Part shown: piece after piece, positions 7,337 through 17,360 of the stretch
Layout: every line of letters starts with the position of its first letter
Position numbering within the stretch: the stretch's first letter is position 1
NCBI GenBank assembly: GCA_003427395.1
Contig: BFEA01000151.1
Span: forward strand, 823,393 to 844,785
Source of the DNA: Chara braunii
Lineage: Eukaryota; Streptophyta; Charophyceae; Charales; Characeae
Direction of reading: 5' to 3'
DNA: 21,393 nt
Made by a program: the position numbers and the translations under genes
Notes under the pieces: model-generated
What the model was told of the DNA's origin: nothing
What the model saw: the letters and a program-made list of their open reading frames with translations, nothing else
The model's database searches: none

Positions 7337-9311
7337 ATGGCGACTGAGGAAGGAATCGATGACCAGCAGAGCGGAGGGAATCAGGGCACGAATGGGGATG
7401 GGGAACGAAACGAGGGATCAACAAGGGATCGAAAGTCAGCCAAACTGGAAGGAACCCGAGAAGACGGAAAGGACGCCTCAATTGGAGAAAGCTTGGGGAA
7501 AGCTGGGGGTAGCAAAAGGGGACCTCAGAAAAACAGGGAAGGGGGAAACGATATGAGAACAACCCCTCGAAACTCAGCAGGAGCCACCACTAAAAAGACA
7601 AAAGTCTCGGAGGGCAGTCGTAAATTGGCAGAGATAGAAAAGCAGACTGCGGAATTTAAGGCAAGGCTTATCGAGCAGATGATGACCGAGGATGAAGAGG
7701 AACCCCAGGGCGCAGGGTCACGTGAGGGACGCAGGACCGGTCAGGACGAGGCTAGGTATGAGGGGAAGAATAATAGCCACAAAGAAACGCCTAGTAAGAA
7801 GGGGAAGGACAAGAACGACCCCCCGACAGAGGAGACGGAAAACGCTATGNCCCCNCCCGCCATCGATAGCGGCACTAGCAGACTGCCCGCCACGCCGAAA
7901 GTAACAGGGGCGTGTGACGGACTCTGGAACCTTAGGAAAAAAGTGCTAGGATGGTTCGACCCAGAAGGAACACCGAAAACCAGGGAGAAGCAGAGGGAAA
8001 GCAACGAAGGGGAAGGGACCAGTGCGGCCAGAGAAGCAGGTGGCTCCGAAGATGGTCTCAAGAGGGTAATCGTCACCCTCACCAGGACACTAAACAAGAA
8101 CCAGGGGTATCTTGCAGATGCAAAGAAGAAACTTACGTTCGATGGGGCCAACATTACGGAATTTCCAATTGACTATGAGAACCTAGCAGCCTTACTGAAA
8201 TGGACGGAAGAGGAAAAGATGGAGCACCTAGGGCAGCACTTGTCGCTAAGCTTGGGAAGGGACATTATGGCCATCGTCGCCTCCAGTGGATCCTGGAAAG
8301 AAACCAGGAATGAGATGATGAGGAAATACCTGAAGGCAGAGAAAATGGCGACAGAGGCCGAATTATGTCAGCATACCATCAGACCAGTAAGTTCGGATAC
8401 ACGAGAGATGTGGACTTCAGCACCGTAACACACCTTGCGGAAAAGACAGTAGTCACCGAGACGCTAGCCCTGCTTAAGGAAGGGGAGGTCATAAATCTGA
8501 CCGGGAAGACGGGGGATAAGGTCAAGAAGGGGATAGAGAGCCTACACGAACGGGTGCACGGGGTTGACAACAAGATGGACAAAATGGAAAATGCGTTGTT
8601 AGTGATGCAGGCGCAAGTGTCCAGACCCGCCCTCCCGCCCCAAGAGGCCGTGGTTCCTGCAGCTGTAGCAAACCGGGGGTTTGGCAGGAGGGACCCGGCC
8701 AATGAACAATGCAAGTATTGCACCATGATCACGCATTTCGTACGGGCCTGTCCGAGACTCAATCACGATATCGAGCGGCAGAGGTGCAGCAGGTCCCTCA
8801 AAGGCAAGATCCTCGAACCCAGGGGGAGCGTGTCAATTGGAACTCGCCAGGAGGGATGCGGCGAGCCATCATCCTTCAGAATAACTTAGAGATAGCTGCC
8901 GTAGAAGCAGAGCCGATAGCCGGGATTGTCTGGGACGAGCCAAGTGAACGGGGACAACAGGCCAATTTTATCCTAGAAAGCAATGGCCAGGATAGGGTAA
9001 ATATTACCACTCGTCGGGCCGACGCAGAAAAGAAGCTTATTCAAGATACAGTAATGGAAGAACTCTCAGGGACTAGTACGGGTCAGCAAGAGACCGAAGC
9101 CGGGGAGCAAGAGAAGGTCTATGGGAAGCCAAGGGAGGACGGACCGGTAGACGAGGCTACGGCGGCAAAGAAGAAGTTCAGGTATCAAATTCCGATCCTG
9201 ACTTCTCCAGAAATCGATGGCACCTTGAGTAAGCTATTGGGTACCATGGTATCGGTGTCCTTTCAGACCATGCTGCAAACCAGCCCGAGGCTGCTTAAAG
9301 GACTCAGGTAG
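7337..9311 (+). pseudogene. gag: gag: nucleocapsid-type polyprotein with CCHC zinc knuckle, frame-broken
   Basis: Gag packages the element RNA into virus-like particles in the cytoplasm. I prefer ATG at 7337 (MATEEG) to the frame opening at 7316. The first ~240 codons are Lys/Glu/Gly-rich and disordered. About 8060-8362 is a capsid-like helical part (FDGANITEFPIDYENL). The frame then changes by -1 near 8355-8365, where EAEL meets IMSAYHQTSKF; because homologous sequence may be missing, this may be a small deletion. A coiled-coil-like stretch (VHGVDNKMDKMENALLVMQ) spans about 8554-8610. A C-x2-C-x4-H-x4-C knuckle is at 8710-8751. A second -1 change lies at CCCAGGGGG (8818-8826). The last part runs to TAG at 9309-9311, after which the protease region continues in the same frame. 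Two N bases lie in a C-rich run at 7850 and 7855. Confidence 0.75.
8710..8751 (+). other. CCHC zinc knuckle of Gag
   Basis: The codons give C-K-Y-C-(4)-H-(4)-C, the exact C-x2-C-x4-H-x4-C spacing of retroelement nucleocapsid knuckles, which bind the element RNA. Only one knuckle is seen. Confidence 0.92.
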
Positions 9312-10448
9312 TTGCTAACGCGTAAGCGCGTAGAGATAGAGGAGGCCCCGAAACTGCAAGAGCAGGACACGGAAGACGCTGAGGCGCCGCAAGGAGTCTC
9401 CAACCTCCAAAGCATTCCAGGGGCCCTGGGAGATTTGAAGAAAGTTTTTGCCGACATCCGCCTAAGCCTACCGGGTCGTGAAGGTGGCAAAGTCATGAGG
9501 GCGCCACCCGGGACAAAGCTTAGCTTTCATGCATTATCAGTTGGGAAACTTAAAATTCAAATCGGAACTCACCACATTGATGCGTTAGTGGACGGCGGAG
9601 CAGAAATCACCCTCATACGACGAGATTTTGCAACGGTCACGGGGTACACAGTAAACAAGGAAGTACCAGGGAGTATCCGGGGAGTTGGTGGCGAAATTCC
9701 TTTCACAGGGTATGTCACCAAATGTGCAGTCAGGGCGGGAATCCGGGAATCCATCTGGTCCTTTCAGCGGATGACCGTGATGGAAGAAATGGACCACGAC
9801 GTAATACTCGAGAGACCGTGGTGCGCCAATGTGGAAATGATAGGAATGCATCTGCACGACGACACATACATGGTAGACATAGAGGACCCTGTGACCGGCT
9901 GCGGAGAACTCCTCCGACTTCTTGGGACCGGAGGGGACCCTCCGAAGGGCAAATTGGGAATCTGGTCTCCAACATTCGAAGAAAGTGCGCAGAAGGGGGC
10001 ATTCGCACGGATGGAAGGCATGAGGGAAAGAGTAGAAATTATGATCGAGGAGGCTTTTAGTAAAAAAGAATGGATCAAGATGGGTCTGCCCGTAAAGAAG
10101 AGGAGGTCTGAGCACGAGTACCTGGGGGTTATGGTGGCGGAAAAGGAGCAGGAAGTTGAACTTGGGGCCAGCCTGCCCAAGCCAAAGGAAGGCCGTAACG
10201 AGACCCCCGAGCTAGCGCTCGAAATCCCAGACTTGTTGCAACTTGTTAAGGCAATCAGGTACAATAAAGTGGGGGTGGACCCGGCAGCGCTTGCCAAGTT
10301 TGAGGATGAGGTTCGAAAAGGCTACTGCCTGAATGGGAAGATAGTTAGCATTCAACCCCGTATCATGGAAATAGCAAGGTCAATTCCGACCGTTCATTTT
10401 TTAGGAGAACGATCCCAGAAGGCAGTGTGCGAAAATACAAACCCGTAG
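9312..10448 (+). pseudogene. pol: pol part 1: aspartic protease and linker to RT
   Basis: The frame continues directly from gag across the TAG at 9309-9311. Retropepsin features: a beta strand then LVDGGAEITLIRR with the catalytic Asp at 9591-9593, a glycine-rich flap-like stretch (GVGGEIPFTGY), and DVILERPW at about 9798-9821, equivalent to the family's hydrophobic-ILG-RPW signature. Two departures are visible: the triad is D-G-G instead of D-S/T-G, and Glu replaces Gly before RPW. The protein cuts the Gag-Pol polyprotein. A linker of about 200 residues follows. The frame ends at TAG 10446-10448, but the RT region is in the -1 frame from about 10400. Without readthrough of the upstream TAG there is no good start: the first codon is TTG. 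Confidence 0.75.
10397..10403 (+). promoter_or_regulatory. TTTTTTA heptamer at the protease/RT frame change
   Basis: In the protease frame the codons read CAT TTT TTA, so T TTT TTA has the X XXY YYZ phase of a -1 ribosomal frameshift site, and the RT frame is exactly -1. The two frames overlap from about 10349 to 10448. I see no clear stem-loop 5-9 nt downstream. A simple loss of one T from a homopolymer explains the same data, so function is only a possibility. Confidence 0.35.
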
Positions 10449-12060
10449 GAAAGAAGGCCAAGCCGGTCTCGATCCTAGTAGAAACATCAAAGGAAGAGGC
10501 CATGGAGAAAGAGGAGGAGATCCTACAGGTTATAAGGGCGAGACGCGCAACGGAAGGGCATTGCATACCAGATGGGGTAGCAGATACCATGAAAATAGGA
10601 GTGGAAGGGTTTCTAACAACGGAAGAAACTCATTTGATAAGAAAGGCATCCCAGGAGTTTCATTTAGCTTTCGCTTTCAACGATCATCAGAAAGGGCGAT
10701 TGGACGCAAAGCTAGTTCCCCCTATCAAGATCCATACCATACAGCACGAGTGTTGGAATGATAAAGGGTCCGCCTATGAGTTTGGGATAGCAGGGGAGGT
10801 CACCGACCTGCTTAGAGCTAAGATAGATTCTTTCGTGGCTGAACCACCGCATCCCCCTACGCGAACAAGTGGTTCGTGTTCAGAAAGCTGAATAAGACGC
10901 TCAGGTGGATCCAGGACCTGCAGAAGCTCAATGCGGTAACAATTAGGGACGCAGGCTCGCTTCCACAGGCCGACTTGTTGGCAGAATCTCATGCGGGGCG
11001 GAGTATTTACTCCTTGGTAGACTTGTACTCAGGATATGATCGGCTGCCGCTCGATGCGAGGGATAGACCGTACACCGCAATGCACACCCCCGTAGGGCAG
11101 CTGCAGATGCAAGTGACCCCTATGGGCTTTACAAATGTGGTAGCAGAGGCGCAAAAAAGGATGCTCGCCGTCGCAGGGGATATGTTTCCGAAAAAGTGTG
11201 AACCGTATATAGATGATAATCCCNTAAAAGGCGCAAGGTACAAGGACGAGACGGAGGTTGAGCCGGGCGTACGAAAGTTTGTTTGGGACCACCTGCAAGA
11301 TATTAAGGACCTACTCCAGCGCTTCCTTGCTTACAATATTACTGCAAGTGGTCCCAAGAGCATCCTGGCCGTCCCGGAAGTAACCATATTGGGATTTCGC
11401 TGTGGAGCTTATGGGAGGAGACCCGAGCCAGCAAAGACGGATAAGATCTCCCAGTGGCCGACACCCCTACGCACCACGACGAAAGTACGAGCCTTTCTAG
11501 GGGTGGTTGCGTTCTGGAGGATCTTCATCAAAGGATTCGCAAAGATAGCAGAGCCTATCCGCTCAATTATTAGGGAAGGCGACACTATGAATTGGACCGA
11601 GGATAGGGAAGCGGCAGCCCCGACCCTGAAAGACATCCTGTCATCTGATCAGGTCACTCTAGCAACACCCTGTTTCAATAACAAGGAAGGACGACCTTTC
11701 ATCTTAGAAACAGACGGGGGACCGCTGACAGTTGGAGGAGTATTGATACAGAGAAGCGAGGAGGGCAAGGAAAGGCCAATCAGATTTGAAAGTAGGACCC
11801 TGAATTCGGCAAAACGGCGGTACTCACAGTTCAAGAAGGAGGTCTTAGCGATTCTGCATGGTCTTAAGACCTTCCAGGCATACCTGTTCGGAAGACGATT
11901 TATCCTAAGGATCGATCCCACCAACGTTGCCGGGGCCCTGAAGAACTACAAGCCTATAGACCCGACCGTTGGTAGATGGATAGGCTTCATATGGCAATTC
12001 GACTATAAGGTCGAGCGAATTGCAGGGCTTCGAAATAGGGCAGATGGGCTGAGCAGGGTA
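10404..12060 (+). pseudogene. pol: pol part 2: reverse transcriptase and RNase H, frame-broken
   Basis: This copies element RNA into DNA and degrades the RNA strand. The N-terminal piece (to about 10857) changes by -1 within a C5 run at 10853-10857, just before YANKWFVFRKL. RT motifs follow: WIQDLQKLN; SLVDLYSGYDRL with the first catalytic Asp at 11020-11022; TPMGFTNVVAEAQ, the equivalent of PFGLxNAP; and YIDD at 11206-11217, followed by NP-x-KG where an N occupies 11224. Then VTILGFRC and VRAFLGVVAFWRIFIKGFA match the RT thumb/connection. RNase H shows Asp in ETDGG (11713), Glu in KKEVLAIL (11839), Asp in RIDPTN (11914) and Asp in RADGLSR (12043). All active-site carboxylates are present, so this part decayed little apart from the frame change. 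Confidence 0.9.
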
Positions 12061-13720
12061 TGTATCACACCAGAAGGGGTAGAGGACGAGGAACCAATTG
12101 ACGCCTTCCTGGAATACGAAGGAGGGACCCTTCATGTGGATCATGAGATGGCAGATCCAGCAACTACAACAGGTCAGTTGCTGATTCAGACCTTGGAAAA
12201 GGGCACACCTGCAATGGTTGCAGAACTCAGGGAAGGACCAGTCACCACGGTCAGGCGCAGAGAGGAAAAAGACTCGTGGGGAGCAGAAGTAGGGGTCAGA
12301 GAGGAACTGATGACAATGACCGTCGAAGGGGGACGGGACGCCGTGATGACGTTGGCCGAAACCTGGGCACAGAAGGAGTGTCAGTACCTAGTCAACCTCA
12401 CTCAGGAGGAGCAGGGTACGGATCAGAAGGAACAAGAGTTCTTCCTCATACAGATGTACGAGGGCGTCTTCAAAGAAATCGGTCGACTGCTTGTAGGGAA
12501 CAAACAACCCACGGAAGTCAGTCCCGAGGCAAGGGAGGAAGTAGAAAAGTGTGTCCTAAGAAATGACCATCTGTTCAAGAAAGAGGAAGGGATGACACCT
12601 AGACGCGTCATTTGTGGGAGGTATAGGCAGCTGGACGTAATTCAGGCAATGCATGATGGGTTAGCCGGAGGTCACCGGTCGTCTAAGAGAACACTTGCGA
12701 AGATCGTGCCCCTCTACTTTTGGCCAGGGATGGCAAGCATGGTCGCAACGTATTGTCAAACGTGTCTGATATGTCAAGAAAGGAGCGTCGTACGAGTTTA
12801 CGAGCCCCTTAGACCCACCCTGGTGCTGGGACCCGGACACCTTGTTCACCTCGACCTTGCCGTTATGCCCGTATCAACGGATGGGTTTAGATACATCTTG
12901 GATGCAAGGGATAATCTCAGTGGCTATGTAGAAGTCGTAACCCTCAAGAAGAAGACAGGGAAAGCAGTGGCCGACTGGGTGGAAGATTTCTACCTAAGGC
13001 GCCCCTTCGTGCGCAGGTTTATAGGGGACAATGGGACATAATTCGTTAACCAGGAAGTGTTGAACAGGCTTAAGACACTGTGTGTACCGATCAAGATTAC
13101 CAAGCCTTACCATCCTGAGGCAAATGCACCAGTAGAAAGGGGTCACCGGACTTTGAATAACACAATCACAAAGCTGGCAGCAGATAATCTGGGAAGTTGG
13201 CCACAGTTTCTCAAGCAGGCAGTCTTCGCCGAGAACATGACTCCAAAAAGAACAAGGGGGTGTATTCCAGCAGAACTCTGGTATGGAAGGGAGATCGATT
13301 TTCCGATAGAAGCTTTGGTCCCTACCTGGAACAGGCTAGACAACGACCCATACTTGAGCACGGAAGAGTTAATCACCGCACGTTGTCAGCAGGTCGCCAG
13401 AAATGAGGAGGCACTCGAGGAAGTAGTCAATCGTGTGACGGACAGCCGAATGAGGGATAAAGCAAGATGGGACCAAGTCAAGAACATTCGGAAGGAGCCA
13501 CTCCAAAGGTGCTAGTTAGGAACTCGGCTCTTGAAAGCACATGGTCCGGACAGCTGGGGAAAAGATTCAAAGGGCCTTACAGATCTCTAAGCGGGTGGGA
13601 CTGAACACATTTGAACTTGAGGATCTCGATGATACTAGCATAAGAGGGTCATTTCCGGGACAGAGATTGGTCAGATTTTTGAGCAGGGATCCGGTGGAAC
13701 AATGGCTACAAGAGGCCTAG
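12061..13720 (+). pseudogene. pol: pol part 3: integrase, stop codon and two frame changes
   Basis: Integrase inserts the cDNA into the genome. After a charged spacer, an HHCC zinc finger is formed by His at 12652 and 12673 and Cys at 12763 and 12772. The DDE core has Asp at 12853 (HLDL), Asp at 13027 (GDNGT) and Glu at 13135 (VERGH), with 35 residues between the last two. TAA at 13039-13041 falls just after GDNGT, where the family usually has Glu before FVN; a single G-to-T change would do this. The C-terminal domain is reached through -1 changes near 13488-13498 and 13581-13588 and ends at TAG 13718-13720 (ending VEQWLQEA). GPY with a VGLNTFELED strand resembles the usual Ty3 C-terminal GPY/F module. 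No chromodomain is seen. Confidence 0.88.
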
Positions 13721-14171
13721 GACAGGGAAACTGGGGAACTGACATCCTGAAAGGTAGGCAGCTGACTATAAGTTTTGGACCGCCTCCCTGCGAAAGTGAT
13801 CATGACCACAAGGATTGTTCGTTTGTGTGTCTTGACTTTTGTGGAACGTGGGGAGACTGTCTGGGCTGACTGTGACTGGGCCTGGGAGCACAGGACAGTG
13901 TATTATATTTTTTTTGTGGGGTAACGCTGGGGACTGTCTACACGAGGTATTTTATGTGCTGGGACAATGTACCACAGTTTTTGTGGGGTGATGTTGTGGA
14001 CTGCCTACATGGGGCACCTATGTGTTGAGACAATGTGTCGAGGGTTCTAAGGGATAACAGGGCTACCAACTATATGGGGGCAAGCAAGAGTTCTAGGGAA
14101 GCCTCCAAATCCGCAAATGGGAGTGGAAGGGAATGCGTGTGTATGAGGGGTACCGTGACTGTTATGTATGA
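13721..14171 (+). other. non-coding stretch between pol and the downstream ORF
   Basis: No protein-like frame is seen until 14172. A T-rich tract and a 67-bp duplication are present (annotated separately). A frame at 14035-14319 is open but its content is basic and low in hydrophobics, and it overlaps the better frame described next. Confidence 0.5.
13911..14036. repeat. imperfect direct duplication, period about 67 bp
   Basis: TTTTTGTGGGG starts at 13911 and again at 13978. GACTG(T/C)CTACA and GACAATGT also recur at the same offset (GACAATGT at 13963 and 14029, 66 bp apart). Divergence is moderate. The role is unknown; duplicated promoter or enhancer segments are common in retroelement non-coding DNA, but nothing here proves it. 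Confidence 0.7.
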
Positions 14172-14828
14172 ACAGGGTCAGGCAAGAAGAAGAAAGACAA
14201 CAAGAAAACAACGGAGTTTGGGAATGAAAATGACGACAATGCAATTAACAGGCCGGAAGAGGGACAGTCGTCAAGGCAAACTGGAGAGTCAAGCTCCAAA
14301 AAAAGGAAGTTGCATGTGAGGTTCGATCACAACCTAGTTGTGAACAAGGGGGGGAGAAAGCAAGGGACCAGAGGACCGTCACCACTGAAGGAAGGGGAGC
14401 CAATAGAGCTGCCTTCAGACAGTGACCCTAGTAGTAAGGAAGAGGGGAACCCGGAGGAAGGACAATGACCGGGAGAGAATGAGCACGTTGAGTTCATTGA
14501 CCTCACCAGCGACGAGAAGGAAGATGAGGTAACAACGCCCACAAGGGAAGAACGGGGAAGAAAGGAGCAGCCGGGTGAGAAAATGGACAAATGGATAGAA
14601 GAGTTCGGACCTGAGTTTAGCGATTGGTTTGATCAATGGGGCACTATCTTGCGATATCAGTGGATTATGAAGGCAAGAGAAAAGTTGGGCAGGGGAGAGG
14701 ATCTATCCCCAACAACCTTCTTCACAGAACGGACACTCCTCCAGTGCCAAGGAATAAAGAGACAAATGGAGCAGGAAATGGAGGATCGCGCAAGGAGGGA
14801 GGCTCAACGCAGACCACCTGGACGATAG
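14172..14828 (+). pseudogene. ORF downstream of pol, unrecognised, one in-frame TGA
   Basis: One frame is open for 218 codons from after the TGA at 14169 to TAG at 14826-14828, apart from TGA at 14466-14468 (codon 99). The start is unclear: the only in-frame ATG is at 14583, so the N-terminus may come from an upstream exon or be lost. The order is: Lys-rich start (SGKKKKDNKKTTE), Gln/Ser-rich stretch, NLS-like KKRK at 14298-14309, acidic middle with HVEFIDLTSDE at about 14484-14516, then MDKWIEEFGPEFSDWFDQW and LRYQWIMKAREKL, which look like a folded aromatic-rich helical domain, and a charged helix. IDLTSDE resembles a SUMO-interaction motif (hydrophobic core followed by acidic residues). 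No known family. Confidence 0.55.
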
Positions 14829-15738
14829 AGGCACAACAGCCGTAATAAGGAATAGCTAGGAGTTGGGAGGGTTTGGTCCCTGGGCAGTCAGAGCTGCCAT
14901 TTTGGACTTCGCATTTGAACTCTTTTTAAGAATGCATCTTCTAAGCTCGAAATGACTAAGGACTGGATAATCAGTGCTACTTTGTACGAGTGGTTGCTTC
15001 TTCAGGGAAAGGCAGGAGGTCTTTTTTGCAAATTACAATAGAATTGTGAATGGTTGGGATGTCTAAGGGGAAGGAAAATGGAAAAACAGAGGGACTTAGA
15101 AGAGACGAGTCTCGAATGTTGTCTTTGCATTCGAACTCTGTCTCCTTGTTTTTTTTAAGGAATGGGATGAAACTACTTTTTGGATCAAGGAAACTCGTCG
15201 GGTACTTTATATAAGTACTCGCTCTGTTTGGGAAATATGAGTCTTTTGGTAGAAAGGAAGAGATTGGGGGCTGATTGACTTTGCCTCAAGGAAATGGACA
15301 GGTGCATGTGAACTCTTGAACGTTGAAAGAAATATTCATGGCGAAAGTTTTTCCCTTGAGTTATGAGTCGCTCCACGAGTCCTTGTGGGAGGTTAGGGGA
15401 CCTATGGGTAGAGAGGCACCCTCTCCTCTAGGAGCCTAATCCAACCTACCCCAAGCAATCCCAGAGCATTGAGAAGCATATGAGAAGTCAGAAAAGTGGC
15501 AAGGAAACATTGAAATGATCCAGCAGCCCTTGTAATGGTTGAACGGTCGGGCGAGCTAGTGCTGCTTGGGGCCGCGAGCCCCAACTTGAGTACTAGACGC
15601 TAAGTCGATGTATGGATGATTGTGAGAACGACAAAAGACATAAGGAAAAGGAAGAAGCATGCGTAAAAACCCAAGACGATGGCCGCCTTCTAACCCCCGA
15701 GACGATATAGGATCCGTGTCCTTGAGGCCCACCCCCTC
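14829..15738. other. no gene seen; candidate element tail
   Basis: No protein-like frame is seen on either strand. A motif like GCAT(T)(T/C)GAACTCT recurs near 14908, 15127 and 15304 in different surroundings, which hints at old 175-217-bp duplications. This is where a 3' LTR would be expected, but no copy of it is found upstream of the array or of gag. Confidence 0.5.
15202..15218 (+). promoter_or_regulatory. TATA-like near-palindrome
   Basis: GTACTT and AAGTAC form 6-bp arms around a central TATAT, giving a TTTATATAAG TATA-box-like sequence. It lies about 375 bp beyond the post-pol ORF, where an LTR promoter could sit. No start site can be assigned. Confidence 0.3.
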
Positions 15739-15904
15739 GGGCGCTAACATTGCAATGGACAAGGATGACCATAATCAGGCTGCCCAATTGAAATGGATAA
15801 GGATGGTCCTAACAAGGCTGATTGGTTGCAATGGATAAGAATGGCCTAACCAGGCTGTTCGACTTGGAAATGGAAAAAACGACCCTAACCAGGTTGTTCG
15901 GAAT
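15739..15904. repeat. imperfect 38-bp tandem repeat, about four units
   Basis: AGG(C/T)TG recurs at 15777, 15815, 15852 and 15891 (periods 37-39), each time followed after about 12 bp by (G)AAATGGA or CAATGGATAAG and a GG(A/C)CC/TCCTAAC block. No protein-like frame runs through it. Confidence 0.8.
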
Positions 15905-15969
15905 GGCCCCTGACAAGGGTCATTCTTTGGAAATGGCACTGGGTCCCCTTGCATGGCTGCCTGTGATGC

Positions 15970-16215
15970 ACAGAACTGGAAGAGCGGAACTTTGAAAAAG
16001 AGATTGGAAGAGCTGAGCCTTGGAAAAGATATTGGAAGAGATATTGGACTCAACCGTGGAAGAGATATTACATTGAGCATTGAACTGAGAATGAGCACTG
16101 GACTGAGATTGAGCCTGGGAATGAGACTGAGCATCGAAATTGAATTGAACATTGGAAAAGGCATTGCATAAACAGGGCACCCTAGGCAACTGGAAATGGA
16201 CTTGGAAAGAGCCTT
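15970..16215. repeat. degenerate short repeats of GGAAGAGATATTG and GACTGAGA type
   Basis: ATTGGAAGAG/GATATTGGAAGAG recurs at about 16002-16060, followed by repeated GAACTGAGAATGAGC, GGACTGAGATTGAGC, GAGACTGAGCATC variants to about 16135. The pattern suggests slippage growth of a 12-18-bp unit. Either strand shows open frames of 70-90 codons, which follow from the repeat and the lack of TA-rich stops, not from a gene. Confidence 0.7.
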
Positions 16216-17065
16216 GAAATGAAATTTCTCTTTTCTTCTAGTCTCTGGCCTTAGCAAGAGGGGGATATCGGCGCATGCACCGCGACCCCAAAGACCTCTA
16301 TCTCCTTGAGGGAAAAAGTCTTAGCGCGACATGTCCCTCTTGTAAGCGGGTGAGGGCTAAAGGACTAAGGCACGCACCACTTGGATCGGTGCGGGACGTC
16401 CGGAACCACCTCCGATAATGAGCTCTAGTCGGGGAGTTCCAACTGCGCCTCCTGTTGAACGCCTAAACGTCAAAGGGCGAGAGAGCCAAATGGGCAGGAA
16501 AGTCATTCTCATCTAGTCTATTTTGCTACTCTCCAACCACACGCCATGTCATAGAGGGGTGGCATGGCCGTTTGGGTCGGACCACGGCTGCCCGCGCTAA
16601 GTTGGGCGGCACTGTCCAAGGGGAGAGGCGGGCGAGGTACCGGGTGAAGTCCGCCACCACCATGGGGCATTGACACTGCCCCGCCGGAACATTACAACCG
16701 TTTCGGGACTAATTGCGAGGTCTTCCTAACTGCACTCGCGAACTGATCGAGAGCCCCAACTCTCTTGAAAGGAAGAGGCTGGAATCCATAAAATCACCAC
16801 TCCGGAGGAACGATTCACGAGGAACACTCTTACGGCTAGACGAGGCCCTGGCAGGCTTGGATTGGACCTACCTGATAGACGCGGGGAGGAACCTCAGTTT
16901 TTGTGCTCGCCACATAAGAGAAGAAAGGTCGGACCGAGTAGAAGGATGAGGCGTCGTCCGCTGGGGAGGAACTGATCACTGTTCCTTTTGTGAAGCGGAT
17001 GGGCTTGTGTCCTTGACTTGCGGTTGGTGGACCAAAGGTCTCGTGCCTCCGAGTGAGGACCAGTC
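16216..17065. other. no gene seen
   Basis: Short frames only. The antisense frame at 16836-17729 (297 codons) is the longest in the right half, but it is Ser/His/Phe-rich, crosses two repeat families and has no motif, so I consider it non-coding. Confidence 0.5.
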
Positions 17066-17100
17066 GCGCGATGGGGACATCGCGTTTTGAGTGGGAGGAA
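17066..17100 (+). repeat. 35-bp motif, left copy of a pair flanking the methyltransferase-like ORF
   Basis: GCGCGATGGGGACATCGCG followed by a GAGTGGGAGGAA tail matches GCGCGATGAGGACATCACG with GAGTGGGGGGAA at 18251-18284, about 28 of 34 positions by eye. The two copies are 1185 bp apart, in direct orientation. The right copy is annotated separately. Confidence 0.6.
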
Positions 17101-17136
17101 GGTGTGCCATCCACCAATAAATACGCATGAAAATAA

Positions 17137-17360
17137 GACTTGTAATTGATTTTGCATGGGCTTGTGAAAAAGGGGCCTGTCAAGATGGCCGGAACAGAAA
17201 AAAGGTTGTAATTGACTTGTATAGGCCTGAGAAAAGGGGGTCTGGCAAGACACCAGCGCAGAAAGGACTTGAGCAAGTGACATGGTATGAACTGGAACTG
17301 GCAGACTGAGAGTTGGCTGTGTAATCCACTCGTATAAGCTTGAAAAGATGAGAAGTGGCT
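17137..17360. repeat. diverged tandem repeat, period about 66 bp
   Basis: CTTGTAATTGATTTTGCATGGGCTTGTGAAAAAGG-type sequence at 17139 recurs as GTTGTAATTGACTTGTATAGGCCTGAGAAAAGG at 17205, with GTCAAGA/GGCAAGA downstream in both. A weaker third copy (TGTAATCCACTCGTATAAGCTTGAAAAG) starts near 17320. Non-coding as far as I can see. Confidence 0.65.

Larger units (their letters stand above)
7337..14828 (+). mobile_element. decayed Ty3/Gypsy-like retrotransposon coding block (borders unknown)
   Basis: Gag, protease, reverse transcriptase, RNase H and integrase occur in that order, which is the Ty3/Gypsy (Metaviridae) order rather than the Copia order with integrase before RT. A further ORF follows pol. 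The block contains six -1 frame changes (about 8360, 8820, 10400, 10855, 13495, 13585), in-frame stops at 9309-9311 and 13039-13041, and N bases at 7850, 7855 and 11224. I found no pair of LTRs, no tRNA-complementary primer site and no polypurine tract with a convincing LTR after it. The four-gene array upstream may or may not belong to the same element. Confidence 0.85.

Noticed and set aside
8390-8400. GTAAGT-like splice donor as the cause of the first gag frame change
   Set aside because: The two reading frames overlap across this site and protein-like sequence continues immediately, so no intron is needed.
13057-13515. A separate integrase-like gene starting after the TAA
   Set aside because: It is in the same frame and continues the DDE core; the catalytic Glu lies beyond the stop, so it is one broken integrase.
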